From contig CALFWM010000011.1 in the NCBI GenBank assembly GCA_937928635.1, positions 1-64,000 of the forward strand: a stretch of DNA of 64,000 nucleotides. The letters are read 5' to 3'. The notes below the pieces were generated by a model that was not told the origin of the DNA, did no database searches, and worked only from the letters and a program-made list of their open reading frames with translations. This stretch comes from an uncultured Sulfitobacter sp. (GTDB taxonomy: Bacteria; Pseudomonadota; Alphaproteobacteria; Rhodobacterales; Rhodobacteraceae). The translations under genes were made by a program, and so were the position numbers. The first letter of the stretch is position 1. Each line of letters begins with the position of its first letter. Positions 36,585-45,689 of this stretch are shown one piece after another.

Positions 36585-37532
36585 TCAGCGGTATGCAACG
36601 CCCGGTAAAACGCACATCATCTCATAGAAGATGTTTGCCCCCGTCAGCGCCGTATTGCCTGATGTATCGTAGGGCGGGGAGACTTCAACCAAATCACCCC
36701 CGACAATGTTTAACCCTTTGAAGGCACGTATTAATTCAAGGGCTTGCGGGGTGGTCAACCCACCCACTTCAGGCGTACCGGTGCCGGGGGCAAACGCAGG
36801 GTCAAGGCTGTCGATGTCATAGGTCAGATAGACGGGCCGGTCGCCAATATCACGGCGAATTTCCTCGCCCAGCGCGGTCAGGGGTTTGTGCCACAGCGCA
36901 TGCGCCGGGAATTGCTGAAAGCCCCATCCGGCGGCCTCCTCAAAATCCTCTGCCGCATAGCCTGTGCCCCGCAACCCGATCTGGTAGGTTTTGTCAGGGT
37001 TGATCAACCCTTCCTCATGGGCGCGGCGAAAGACGGTGCCATGGGCCTCTTTTTCACCAAACATCTCATCATTCACATCCGCATGGGCATCCACATGGAT
37101 CAGGGCCACTGGCCCGTGGCGGCGCGCCATCGCCCGCAGGATTGGCAAGGTGATCGAGTGATCCCCGCCAATCGCCAAAGGCATCGCATCATAGTTGAGG
37201 ATCGCATCATAACTCTCTGCAATGATGCGTAAACTTTCGGCCAGCGAAAAGGTATTGATCGCAAGATCACCAATATCCGCCACCTGCAAACTGTCAAAAG
37301 GTGCCGCCCCCGTGGCCAGATTATAGGGCCGCAACATCGCGGATTCAGAGCGCACCTGTTTGGGGCCAAACCGGGTGCCAGAGCGCCAGGAGGTGCCGAT
37401 ATCCAGCGGAATGCCCAAAATCGCCACATCCAGCCCCTTGAGGTCCGTGACAGAGGGCAGCCGCATGAACGTATTGGGCCCGGAAAACCGCGCCAGATCA
37501 TTGCCCGAAATTGGTTGGTTCTTTGGTCTCAT
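36585..37532 (-). CDS. ureohydrolase (agmatinase family), paralogue 1
   Basis: A 315-residue binuclear manganese enzyme releasing urea from a guanidino compound. Metal motifs are GGDHS, HVDAHADVNDE and YDIDSLDPAFAPGTGTPEVG. The catalytic signature is complete, so it should be active. Sequence alone does not separate agmatinase from guanidinobutyrase or guanidinopropionase. It overlaps the second ureohydrolase gene (ATGA) and is the last of a three-gene operon with an M20 amidohydrolase. Confidence 0.88.
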   Translation of the reverse strand: MRPKNQPISGNDLARFSGPNTFMRLPSVTDLKGLDVAILGIPLDIGTSWRSGTRFGPKQVRSESAMLRPYNLATGAAPFDSLQVADIGDLAINTFSLAESLRIIAESYDAILNYDAMPLAIGGDHSITLPILRAMARRHGPVALIHVDAHADVNDEMFGEKEAHGTVFRRAHEEGLINPDKTYQIGLRGTGYAAEDFEEAAGWGFQQFPAHALWHKPLTALGEEIRRDIGDRPVYLTYDIDSLDPAFAPGTGTPEVGGLTTPQALELIRAFKGLNIVGGDLVEVSPPYDTSGNTALTGANIFYEMMCVLPGVAYR

Positions 37533-38494
37533 GCGGTCCTCATCCGGTGGCCCAAAAGCTGCAAAATCTCGGTCGCCACATGCGCCCCGGCAATCGCCGT
37601 CGCGCCAGTTGTGTCAAAGGGAGGCGAGACCTCAACCACATCCCCGCCCACAATGTTGATCCCGGCCAGACCGCGCAACATCGCAATCGCCTGCGCGCTG
37701 GTCAGCCCGCCCCAGACCGGCGTGCCCGTGCCCGGCGCATAGGCCGGGTCCAGCGCGTCAATGTCCCATGTCAGATAACAGGGCCGATCCCCGATCACTT
37801 GCTTAATCTGCCGCACAGTTTCCGCTGGGCTTTGCCCATGTACCTGCGGGGCATCAATGGTATGCACGCCCAAGGGGTCTTCATTGTTGCACCGAATACC
37901 CACCTGCACAGAGGTCGTTGCATCCACAACTCCGCTCTTTATGGCCTTGTAAAACATCGTGCCATGATCAATCCGCGTCTCATCATCATCCGCCCAGGTG
38001 TCCGAATGGGCATCAAACTGCAACAGGCTGATGGGGCCGTATTTCTCGGCATAGGCTTTGAGGATCGGATAGGTGATATAGTGATCCCCCCCCAATACGA
38101 CGGAGGCCGCGCCAGCGTCCAGAATACCCTTGATATGCGCCCGCAACCTCGCCGGAAAGGCCGGCACATTGGCATAATCAAACGCCACATCGCCGTAATC
38201 CACCACGACAAACTCTGACAACACATCAAAGTCCCAGCCATAGGGCGCATCGGGTGCCTGCAAGGAGCTTGCCTCGCGGATCGCCCGTGGCCCCAGCCTT
38301 GTCCCCGGACGGTTGGTTGTGGCCTGATCAAACGGCACCCCGGTCACGGCAATATCCACGCCGCGCAAATCCTTGGTGTATTTGCGCCGCAAAAACGAGG
38401 TCGCCCCGGCGAAAGTCGCCTCAAAACTTGGCCCCCTTAGATCTTCCCGCGTAAACGCGTGGTCAATCTCCTTCTTGGCATCTTCCAGCGCCAT
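37529..38494 (-). CDS. speB: ureohydrolase (agmatinase family), paralogue 2
   Basis: A 321-residue ureohydrolase with GGDHY in place of the usual GGDHS, then QFDAHSDTW and WDIDALDPAYAPGTGTPVWG. It is longer at the N-terminus than the neighbouring paralogue. The residues after the metal His differ between the two copies (GGDHY against GGDHS), and their substrate-facing loops differ too. That fits two different guanidino substrates. The symbol speB is given for the family only. Confidence 0.85.
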   Translation of the reverse strand: MALEDAKKEIDHAFTREDLRGPSFEATFAGATSFLRRKYTKDLRGVDIAVTGVPFDQATTNRPGTRLGPRAIREASSLQAPDAPYGWDFDVLSEFVVVDYGDVAFDYANVPAFPARLRAHIKGILDAGAASVVLGGDHYITYPILKAYAEKYGPISLLQFDAHSDTWADDDETRIDHGTMFYKAIKSGVVDATTSVQVGIRCNNEDPLGVHTIDAPQVHGQSPAETVRQIKQVIGDRPCYLTWDIDALDPAYAPGTGTPVWGGLTSAQAIAMLRGLAGINIVGGDVVEVSPPFDTTGATAIAGAHVATEILQLLGHRMRTA

Positions 38495-38497
38495 GCC

Positions 38498-39664
38498 TCA
38501 GGCCTCCACGGGCTGCGCGGTTTCGACCATCCGCACAAAGAACGATGCCCCAATGGGGGCCGCTTCATCGTTAAAATTATACTTGGGGTGATGCAGCCCC
38601 GCGCCCTCGCCCGTGCCAAGGAACAGATAGGCACCGGGGCGTTCCTCCAGCATATAGGCAAAATCCTCTGATCCCGCGACCTTTGGCATGTCGGGCACCA
38701 CCATCGCCTCACCCGCCACATCCACGGCAACCTTGGCGGCAAAGGCGGCACCCTCCACATCGTTCACCGTGGCAGGGTATCCCACCTCGTAATCCAGCTC
38801 GGCCGTCACGCCGTAACTGGCCGCCTGCCCGGCGACAACTTCTTCCATGCGGCGGCGGATCACCTCTTGTGTGTCCTTGTCAAAGGTGCGGATCGTGCCA
38901 TTGATCATCGCCGTTTCTGGGATGATGTTGCTGGCAGACCCGGTGTGGATTTGCGTGACCGAAATCACCTTTTCTTGTGCGGAATGCACATTGCGCGACC
39001 CAATCGTCTGGATCGCCTGTACCATGCCACAGACCGCGACCACCGGATCCGCTGTTTCATGGGGCATCGCACCATGCCCGCCGCGCCCGGTGATGTTGAT
39101 CGTGAACATATCCACCGCCGCCATGATCGGCCCCGGCGTGGTCATAAAGGTTCCAAAATCAAAGCCCGGCACATTGTGAATGCCATAGACCTGGCTGATG
39201 TCAAAGCGGTCCATGATGCCTTCCTGGCACATCACCTCGGCACCACCGCCGTCTTCCTCGGCGGGTTGAAAAATCAGCGCGACCCGACCAGAGAAATTGC
39301 GCGTTTCCGTCAGATATTTTGCCGCCCCCATCAGCATCGCGGTATGCCCGTCATGACCACAGGCATGCATTTTACCCGGATGGGTCGAGGCGTATGCCAC
39401 CCCTGTGTCCTCCTCAATCGGCAGCCCGTCAAAATCCGCGCGCAGGCCAATTGTCTTGCCCGCGCCTTGCCCCTTGATGATCGCCACAATACCGGTTTGC
39501 GCAATCCCGGTGTGAATCTCATCCACGCCAATCTCCTCCAGCCGTTCCTTGATAAAGGCCGCTGTTTTGGGGCAGTCAAAGCTCAGCTCCGGGATCGTAT
39601 GCAGGTGCTGACGCCATTCGGTCATATCGGCGGCGAAATCGGCAATGCGGTTGATGATCGGCAT
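38498..39664 (-). CDS. M20-family amidohydrolase (hippurate hydrolase/aminoacylase-like)
   Basis: A 388-residue dizinc hydrolase that splits N-acyl amino acids. The start at 39664 follows AAGGAG with good spacing. ACGHDGHTAMLMGAAKYL contains the first metal ligands, PAEEDGGGAEVM the catalytic Glu, and AGSEDFAYML the last ligand. It heads an operon with two ureohydrolases (stop to start three bases). Together they may use acylated or guanidino amines as nitrogen source. Confidence 0.9.
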   Translation of the reverse strand: MPIINRIADFAADMTEWRQHLHTIPELSFDCPKTAAFIKERLEEIGVDEIHTGIAQTGIVAIIKGQGAGKTIGLRADFDGLPIEEDTGVAYASTHPGKMHACGHDGHTAMLMGAAKYLTETRNFSGRVALIFQPAEEDGGGAEVMCQEGIMDRFDISQVYGIHNVPGFDFGTFMTTPGPIMAAVDMFTINITGRGGHGAMPHETADPVVAVCGMVQAIQTIGSRNVHSAQEKVISVTQIHTGSASNIIPETAMINGTIRTFDKDTQEVIRRRMEEVVAGQAASYGVTAELDYEVGYPATVNDVEGAAFAAKVAVDVAGEAMVVPDMPKVAGSEDFAYMLEERPGAYLFLGTGEGAGLHHPKYNFNDEAAPIGASFFVRMVETAQPVEA

Positions 39665-39728
39665 GGGGTGGACTCCTTGGGATGCTTGAGGCTTCTTGGC
39701 ATCTGACACCAGAGTACGCGGAGCTGCA

Positions 39729-40559
39729 ATGGGTGATGAACTGATCCACGATTCTGAGGCGGGCATTGAGCGTCTGCTGGAAATTATGCGCCGGTTGCGC
39801 GACCCCGAGACAGGCTGTCCGTGGGACATTGAACAGACGTTTGAGACCATCGCCCCCTACACGATTGAGGAAGCCTATGAGGTGGCCGACACCATTGAGC
39901 GGCAGGACTGGGGCGAGCTTGAGGGAGAGCTGGGCGATCTGCTGCTGCAATCGGTCTATCACACGGCAATTGGCGAGGAGGCCGGGCATTTTAGCTTTCA
40001 ATCGGTGGTGCGCAACATTTCTGACAAGATGGTCGCGCGGCATCCCCACGTGTTTGGCGATGAGAACCGCGATAAGTCCGCCGAACAACAGACCCGCGAT
40101 TGGGAGGCGATCAAAGCGGCTGAACGCGCAGGCAAAACCCAAAGCGGTACGCTCGATGGTGTGGCCATCGGCCTGCCTGCCTTGCTGCGTGCGCTGAAAC
40201 TCCAAAAACGCGCGGCCCGCGTGGGGTTTGACTGGCCCTCCACGGACGAGGTGATCGACAAGATCGTCGAGGAATCGCGCGAGCTGGTTGAGGCGCGAGA
40301 CACCCTCACCCAAACGGAAGTCGAGGAAGAATTTGGAGACCTGCTGTTTGTGATGGCCAACCTGGGGCGTCATCTGGGCCTTGATCCCGAAGCCGCCCTG
40401 CGCGCCGCAAACGCCAAATTCACGCGCCGGTTTGAGGGCGTTGAGGCCAAGCTGGCCGCAATGGGCAAAACGCCCACCGACAGCGATTTGGCCGAAATGG
40501 ACGCGCTTTGGGACGAGGTGAAGGCGGAGGCGCGGGGAAGGGGTGAGGTTCTGAAATGA
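39729..40559 (+). CDS. mazG: nucleoside triphosphate pyrophosphohydrolase MazG
   Basis: A 276-residue protein that hydrolyses (d)NTPs to monophosphates and pyrophosphate. Two MazG repeats are present: GCPWDIEQTFETIAPYTIEE with LEGELGDLLLQSVYH, then a second EEFGDLLFVMANLGRHL. The start at 39729 follows GGAG by six bases. It diverges from the M20 gene. Confidence 0.94.
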   Translation: MGDELIHDSEAGIERLLEIMRRLRDPETGCPWDIEQTFETIAPYTIEEAYEVADTIERQDWGELEGELGDLLLQSVYHTAIGEEAGHFSFQSVVRNISDKMVARHPHVFGDENRDKSAEQQTRDWEAIKAAERAGKTQSGTLDGVAIGLPALLRALKLQKRAARVGFDWPSTDEVIDKIVEESRELVEARDTLTQTEVEEEFGDLLFVMANLGRHLGLDPEAALRAANAKFTRRFEGVEAKLAAMGKTPTDSDLAEMDALWDEVKAEARGRGEVLK

Positions 40560-40637
40560 CCTTACTCGCCAACCGCTAACACCGTCCCACCACGCGCGCC
40601 ATGCCATCGCCGGTCCGTGGGGAGGCAATGACACGGC

Positions 40638-40651
40638 GGCCACAAGTGGCC
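40638..40651. promoter_or_regulatory. palindrome upstream of the nucleoside hydrolase gene
   Basis: GGCCAC-AA-GTGGCC is a perfect 6+2+6 inverted repeat about 100 bp before the start of the nucleoside hydrolase gene. It could be an operator or hairpin of the leader. The rest of 40560-40753 shows nothing else. Confidence 0.3.
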
Positions 40652-40753
40652 TCGATCCGCGCCGGGTGGATCAAACAACCGCACACCAACTGCCCATCCC
40701 CTTCCCCTCCCTTCGCAAACCTCCTATCACTGCCATTAGATCAGGAGACGCCC

Positions 40754-41695
40754 ATGCCACCCCGCAAAATCATCATCGACACCGACCCCGGACAGGACGA
40801 CGCCGTTGCCATTCTGCTGGCACTGGCCAGCCCGGAGGACATCGACGTGCTGGCCCTGACCTGTGTTGCCGGCAACGTCCCCCTTGATCTGACCTCCAAA
40901 AATGCACGCATCGTGTGCGAATTGGCGGGGCGACCCGATCTGCCGGTCTATGCGGGCTGCGATTGCCCCTTGGGCCGCCCGTTGGTCACGGCGGAACATG
41001 TGCATGGCAAAACGGGTCTTGATGGCCCGGACCTGCCCGACCCGACCATGGAGCTGTGCAAAGAACATGCGGTGGATTACATCATCGACACCCTGCGCGC
41101 CGCCCCCGCCAAAACCATCACATTGTGCCCGCTTGGCCCGCTGACGAACATCGCCACAGCCTTTCAACGCGCCCCCGATATTGTAGAAAAGGTGCAGGAA
41201 ATTGTCCTGATGGGCGGTGGCTATTTTGAGGGTGGCAACATCACCCCAACGGCAGAATTCAACATCTACGTTGACCCGCAAGCAGCTGATATCGTGTTTA
41301 AATCCGGCATTCCCATTGTGGTTATGCCGCTGGATGTCACGCACAAGGCGCTGGTCACCAAACCGCGCAATGATGCCTTTCGCGCGTTGGCCACCCCTGC
41401 GGGCATTGCCGTGGCACAGATGACCGATTTCTTTGAGCGTTTCGACAAGGAAAAATACGGCTCCGCGGGCGCGCCGCTGCATGATCCTTGCGTCACCGCC
41501 TATCTGATCAACCCGGACCTGTTCACCGGTCGCCACATCAACGTGGAGATCGAAACCCAATCTGAGCTGACCATGGGTATGACCGTTGCCGACTGGTGGC
41601 GCGTGACAGACCGCGCGCCCAATGCCACCTTTATGGGCGACATTGATGCGGATGGTTTCTTTGCCCTGCTGACCGACCGTCTGGCGCGGTTATGA
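40754..41695 (+). CDS. inosine/uridine-preferring nucleoside hydrolase family protein
   Basis: A 313-residue enzyme that splits ribonucleosides into base and ribose. The calcium-binding signature is IIDTDPGQDDAVAILLALA, and the conserved HDPCVTAYLI near the C-terminus gives the last ligand. The start at 40754 follows AGGAG. A further in-frame ATG at 40628, behind GGGGAGG, would add 42 residues of low complexity. It is coupled to the GNAT gene (ATGA). Confidence 0.92.
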   Translation: MPPRKIIIDTDPGQDDAVAILLALASPEDIDVLALTCVAGNVPLDLTSKNARIVCELAGRPDLPVYAGCDCPLGRPLVTAEHVHGKTGLDGPDLPDPTMELCKEHAVDYIIDTLRAAPAKTITLCPLGPLTNIATAFQRAPDIVEKVQEIVLMGGGYFEGGNITPTAEFNIYVDPQAADIVFKSGIPIVVMPLDVTHKALVTKPRNDAFRALATPAGIAVAQMTDFFERFDKEKYGSAGAPLHDPCVTAYLINPDLFTGRHINVEIETQSELTMGMTVADWWRVTDRAPNATFMGDIDADGFFALLTDRLARL

Positions 41696-42141
41696 GTGCC
41701 GCCTTAACCCTTGGCAAACCGGAACATCTGGAGCGATTGGTATCTCTGGTGGAGGCCTTTCACGTGGAGGCAGGCATTGCCTCAACCGAAGACTGCCGCC
41801 GCGCGGGCGTTGTGCCGCTTCTCGATGGCATTCCGCATGGCTGCGCCTATCTGATCGGCCCGCCCCGCGCGCCCATCGGCTATATCGTGATCTGCTTTGG
41901 CTGGTCGGTGGAATTTGCAGGGCTTGATGCCATCGTGGACGAACTTTACATCCGCCCCGGCGTGCGCGGCCGCGGGATTGCCACCGAAGCCCTCACCGCC
42001 CTGCCCCGGGCTCTGGGCAGCTTTGGCCTGCGCGCGATCCATCTGGAGGTGGACAAAGACAATGCCGCCGCGATCAAACTCTACCACCGCGCGGGGTTTC
42101 AGGCGCGCGACAAATACATGTTCATGACCCGCACCTTATGA
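41692..42141 (+). CDS. GNAT-family N-acetyltransferase
   Basis: A 149-residue acetyltransferase. The acetyl-CoA motif is RPGVRGRGIATEAL, and IHLEVDKDNAAAIKLYHRAGF is the usual C-terminal part. Substrate unknown. Overlapping start and stop codons join it to the nucleoside hydrolase before it and to selO after it. Confidence 0.85.
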   Translation: MSAALTLGKPEHLERLVSLVEAFHVEAGIASTEDCRRAGVVPLLDGIPHGCAYLIGPPRAPIGYIVICFGWSVEFAGLDAIVDELYIRPGVRGRGIATEALTALPRALGSFGLRAIHLEVDKDNAAAIKLYHRAGFQARDKYMFMTRTL

Positions 42142-43547
42142 AAATTCCCTTTGATAACAGCTATGCGACCCTGCCGGATGCGTTTTACACGCGGTTGCCC
42201 CCGACGCCGGTCAAGGCACCTGCGCTGCTGGCCTTTAACACTGATCTGGCCATCCTGCTGGGCATTGAGGCGGGCGATCTGGGTGAGGCCGCAACGCTGT
42301 TTTCCGGCAATACCCTTCCCGAAAACGCCGCACCGTTGGCGCAGCTTTATGCCGGGCACCAATTTGGCAACTGGAACCCGCAGTTGGGCGATGGCCGCGC
42401 TATTTTGCTGGGCGAGGTCATTGGGACAGACGGCCTGCGCCGCGATATTCAGTTAAAAGGCTCCGGCCCCACACCCTATTCGCGCATGGGCGACGGGCGC
42501 GCCTGGCTGGGCCCGGTCCTGCGGGAATATGTGGTGTCTGAGGCGATGCATGCCCTTGGCATCCCCACGACGCGCGCATTGGCCGCAGTGACAACGGGCG
42601 AAGACATCTGGCGCGAACAAGGGGCCCTGCCCGGCGCCATCCTGACCCGCGTGGCCCAAAGCCATCTGCGCGTGGGCACCTTTCAGGTTTTCGCCCATCG
42701 CGGCGAGATCAAACACCTCAAAACCCTCACGGACTATGCCATCCAGCGCCACTACCCGGACGCCACATCCCCGATGGACCTGCTGCGCGCTGTCTGTGCC
42801 GCGCAGGCCGAACTGGTCGCTGCATGGATGGCGCACGGATTTATCCACGGCGTGATGAACACGGACAATTGCGCAATTGCGGGGGAAACCATCGACTACG
42901 GGCCCTGCGCCTTTATGGACGCGTTTCACAATGGCCGGGTGTTCAGCTCCATCGACCAACAGGGCCGCTATGCCTATGGCAACCAGCCCAACATCGCGGT
43001 CTGGAACATGGCGCAACTGGCAACATCCCTGTTGCAAATGGCCCAAGACAAAGACGCCGCCGTTGAGGAAGCCACCGAAATCGTGCATGCCATGCCTGAT
43101 CTGCTGGAGGCCGCATGGCTACGCCGTTTCGGGGCCAAGATCGGTTTACATGCCCCAGAGGGTGATGACCGCGACCTGATCCAATCCCTGCTGACCTTGA
43201 TGCAGGATGGCGGGGCCGATTTCACCAATACCTTCCGCGTCCTTGGCACGCCCGCCGCGCGGGATCAGTTTACCAACCGCGACGCTTTTGACACTTGGGA
43301 ACAGGTCTGGAGCGCACGTATTGCCCGCGAACCTGACCCCAAAACGCTGATGGCTGCCACAAACCCGGCCCTGATCCCGCGCAACCACCGAATAGAAGAG
43401 ATGATTGAGGCGGCGGTGGCCGGCGACATGGCCCCCTTTGAGCAGCTGAGCACCGCGCTTGCCACACCTTTTGTGGAAACGGACAGTGATCTGCACCGCC
43501 CGCCAAACGAGAACGAAATTGTGCCTGCAACGTTCTGCGGCACCTAA
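42138..43547 (+). CDS. selO: protein adenylyltransferase SelO
   Basis: A 469-residue pseudokinase-fold enzyme that transfers AMP to Ser/Thr/Tyr of other proteins in redox stress. LYAGHQFGNWNPQLGDGRA, IQLKGSGPTPYSRMGDGRAW and NTDNCAIAGETIDYGPCAFM are strong family segments. The C-terminus ends FCGT, where a cysteine takes the place of the selenocysteine of eukaryotic SelO. It overlaps the GNAT gene by four bases and ends the operon. Confidence 0.94.
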   Translation: MKIPFDNSYATLPDAFYTRLPPTPVKAPALLAFNTDLAILLGIEAGDLGEAATLFSGNTLPENAAPLAQLYAGHQFGNWNPQLGDGRAILLGEVIGTDGLRRDIQLKGSGPTPYSRMGDGRAWLGPVLREYVVSEAMHALGIPTTRALAAVTTGEDIWREQGALPGAILTRVAQSHLRVGTFQVFAHRGEIKHLKTLTDYAIQRHYPDATSPMDLLRAVCAAQAELVAAWMAHGFIHGVMNTDNCAIAGETIDYGPCAFMDAFHNGRVFSSIDQQGRYAYGNQPNIAVWNMAQLATSLLQMAQDKDAAVEEATEIVHAMPDLLEAAWLRRFGAKIGLHAPEGDDRDLIQSLLTLMQDGGADFTNTFRVLGTPAARDQFTNRDAFDTWEQVWSARIAREPDPKTLMAATNPALIPRNHRIEEMIEAAVAGDMAPFEQLSTALATPFVETDSDLHRPPNENEIVPATFCGT

Positions 43548-43632
43548 TGGCCTGACCTTTGTCGCGTGCGTTTGGCAGGGCCGTCGTGATTATGCGGACC
43601 AGTGTTCGATGCTTCCCACAAGACTGCACCAT

Positions 43633-44502
43633 TCACACCTCCCTTGGCTTACGATTGATCAGATATATCCCGCTGGCGACCAGCACCAAAGCGATCCAGA
43701 CCGACAGGGCAACCTCCTCGGACAACAGTAACCAGCCCAGAATCACCGCAAAAACAGGTGAGAGAAAACTGAACGAGGCGACGGAAGACGATGGATAGAT
43801 CGACAGCAACCAGAACCACGCCAGAAACCCAAGGCTTGCCACGCAGATGATCTGAAACGCGAGCCCTGCATAGTGAATGGGGGCCAGATCCCGGATCAAG
43901 GGCCCAAATAGTGGTGCGATCATCAGCAAAATGGGCGCCGAAATGGCAACCTGAAACATCAGTTGTTGGGCAGGTGGCACGCCCCCCAACGGCGTCAGGC
44001 GCACACACAGAACAATCGCCGCCCAGCAAAAGGCGGAGGCCAGCGCCAGCAGATCGCCCAGCAGGCTCACGTCTCCGCCGCTGCGATCCAGAAAGGCCAG
44101 CGTCACACCAACCACCGCCATGGCAAGCCCTGCGATTTTTGTGCGCGTCAGCCGCTCTCCGGGAAACAGGAAATGCGCAATCACCGCCAGCCAGACCGGC
44201 ATGGTGTAGAATATCACCGACACGCGACTGACAGTGGTGATGTCCAACGCGTTGAAAAGAATGGTGAACTCCAGCGCAAACAGCAGCCCGGACAACACGC
44301 CGCCAAACCAGGCCGCGCGCGGCACACTGAAACTGACGCCGCGCATCCGCATACAGATCAGCAGCACAACCACGGCCCCGGCTGAGCGCAATCCGGCGGC
44401 AAAAACAGGGCTAAACCCGTCGCCCGTCACCTTGATCACCACCTGATTGAACGCAAGGTTCAAGGCAAACAGGATCAGGGCCACCGCCCCAAACAGATCC
44501 AT
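43633..44502 (-). CDS. EamA/DMT-family transporter
   Basis: A membrane protein of about 289 residues with two EamA domains and around ten hydrophobic helices. The start is uncertain: MDLFGAVALILFALN at 44502, or MERKSHMDLF at 44520; both lack a strong ribosome site. The stop lies 85 bp from the selO stop, so the genes converge. Substrate unknown. Confidence 0.82.
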   Translation of the reverse strand: MDLFGAVALILFALNLAFNQVVIKVTGDGFSPVFAAGLRSAGAVVVLLICMRMRGVSFSVPRAAWFGGVLSGLLFALEFTILFNALDITTVSRVSVIFYTMPVWLAVIAHFLFPGERLTRTKIAGLAMAVVGVTLAFLDRSGGDVSLLGDLLALASAFCWAAIVLCVRLTPLGGVPPAQQLMFQVAISAPILLMIAPLFGPLIRDLAPIHYAGLAFQIICVASLGFLAWFWLLSIYPSSSVASFSFLSPVFAVILGWLLLSEEVALSVWIALVLVASGIYLINRKPREV

Positions 44503-44659
44503 ATGCGATTTACGTTCCATCCCGCAAAGGGGCGTCGCCAGCGGCGCAGAGTCAATGCGCAAATGCCCGCCCTGAAAAATGTGTGCATCTTTTCCCCTGT
44601 CCCTTGGCGCAAAACCTGTCACATTGTGCCGGGACAACAGACCAAAAGGGGGATTACCA

Positions 44660-45529
44660 ATGAGCTTGATGAAAACACTGGCCAAAGTGGCCATCGGCGT
44701 GGCTGTGGCCAAAGGGGCCAGTTCCATGATGAAGGGCCGCGCCGGGGGCGCAAGCACAGCAGGCGGCGGTCTTGGCGGTTTGTTGGGCGGCCTTGCGGGG
44801 GGTGCGGCCAATGCGGGCGGCGCACAGCGTCACGGTGGTGCCCACAGCCCCGGCGGCGGGCTTGAAGATATGCTGGGCGGCCTGCTCGGCGGTGGTGGCG
44901 CAGGCGGCGGCGGTGCGGCGGGTGGCCTTGGCGGCCTGCTGGAACAACTGGGTGGTGCATCCGGTGGGGGCGCTGCGGGTGCTGGTGGGCTTGGCGGTTT
45001 GCTGGGTGGCTTGGCCGGTGCGGCAAAAGCGGCGACGGGCGGCGGCGGTGGCCTGCTGGAGGGCACGGATGAGACCCTTCAGCGCCGGCCAGAACGTGAA
45101 AACGCCAGCTTTGGGTCCGTGTTGAATTCCCAGTTTGATGCAACCCCTGAACCCGCGATTGAACCCTCGCGCGATCAAGAGGCCGCTGCGGCCCTGATGC
45201 TGGCCGCCATGATTCAGGCGGCAAAATCAGACGGCACCTTTGACGAGGGTGAGCGCGACAAGCTGCTGAGCCAATTGGGTGACGTGGACGCCGAGGAAGC
45301 CGCATTTGTGAAACAACAAATGGCGCGCCCCGTCGACATCGACGGTCTGGTTGCCCAGACACCTCCCGGCATGGGCCAGCAGATTTACGCCATGTCCCTG
45401 CTTGGAATTGATCTGGATACCCAGGATGAGGCGCAGTACCTGCACAAACTCGCGCAGGGCTACGGTATGAAACCTGCCGAGGTGAACAAAATTCACGCCG
45501 ACATGGGCGTGCCGTCGCTCTATACCTAA
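44660..45529 (+). CDS. DUF533 (YebE-like, TerB-fold) protein
   Basis: A 289-residue protein. Residues ~10-155 are glycine-rich low complexity, with many GGLLGGL-type repeats, after a short MSLMKTLAKVAIGVAVAKG start. The C-terminal ~110 residues are a helical TerB-like domain (AALMLAAMIQAAKSDGTFDE, then LLGIDLDTQDEAQYLHKLAQ). The start at 44660 follows AGGGGG. The family is membrane-associated and of unknown function. A good terminator follows. Confidence 0.85.
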   Translation: MSLMKTLAKVAIGVAVAKGASSMMKGRAGGASTAGGGLGGLLGGLAGGAANAGGAQRHGGAHSPGGGLEDMLGGLLGGGGAGGGGAAGGLGGLLEQLGGASGGGAAGAGGLGGLLGGLAGAAKAATGGGGGLLEGTDETLQRRPERENASFGSVLNSQFDATPEPAIEPSRDQEAAAALMLAAMIQAAKSDGTFDEGERDKLLSQLGDVDAEEAAFVKQQMARPVDIDGLVAQTPPGMGQQIYAMSLLGIDLDTQDEAQYLHKLAQGYGMKPAEVNKIHADMGVPSLYT

Positions 45530-45538
45530 AGCGCCGAC

Positions 45539-45573
45539 AAAAAGGGTGGGCGACATGCGCGACCGCCCTTTTT
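45539..45573. terminator. terminator after the DUF533 gene
   Basis: AAAAAGGGTGG and CCGCCCTTTTT form an 11-bp stem (one G-U) around a 13-nt loop, with the T-run inside the stem. It can work in both directions and lies ten bases after the stop at 45529. Confidence 0.8.
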
Positions 45574-45645
45574 CATGCGCCGCAGCAAACACAGGCCCCT
45601 GCGCAACACCTCTGTGCTGGTGAGTCCCTACGCCCTGTGAACCCA

Positions 45646-45674
45646 AACCCCGTAAGGTGGGCGCACCGCCCACC
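45646..45674. repeat. CGTAAGG-headed palindromic repeat, copy 2
   Basis: CCCCGTAA is followed by GGTGGGCG-CAC-CGCCCACC, a perfect 8+3+8 stem. The head matches the copies at 163, 50031 and 54371, but the stem bases are different. It lies between the DUF533 and DEAD-box genes. Confidence 0.65.
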
Positions 45675-45689
45675 CGGCGCGTCAAACGC

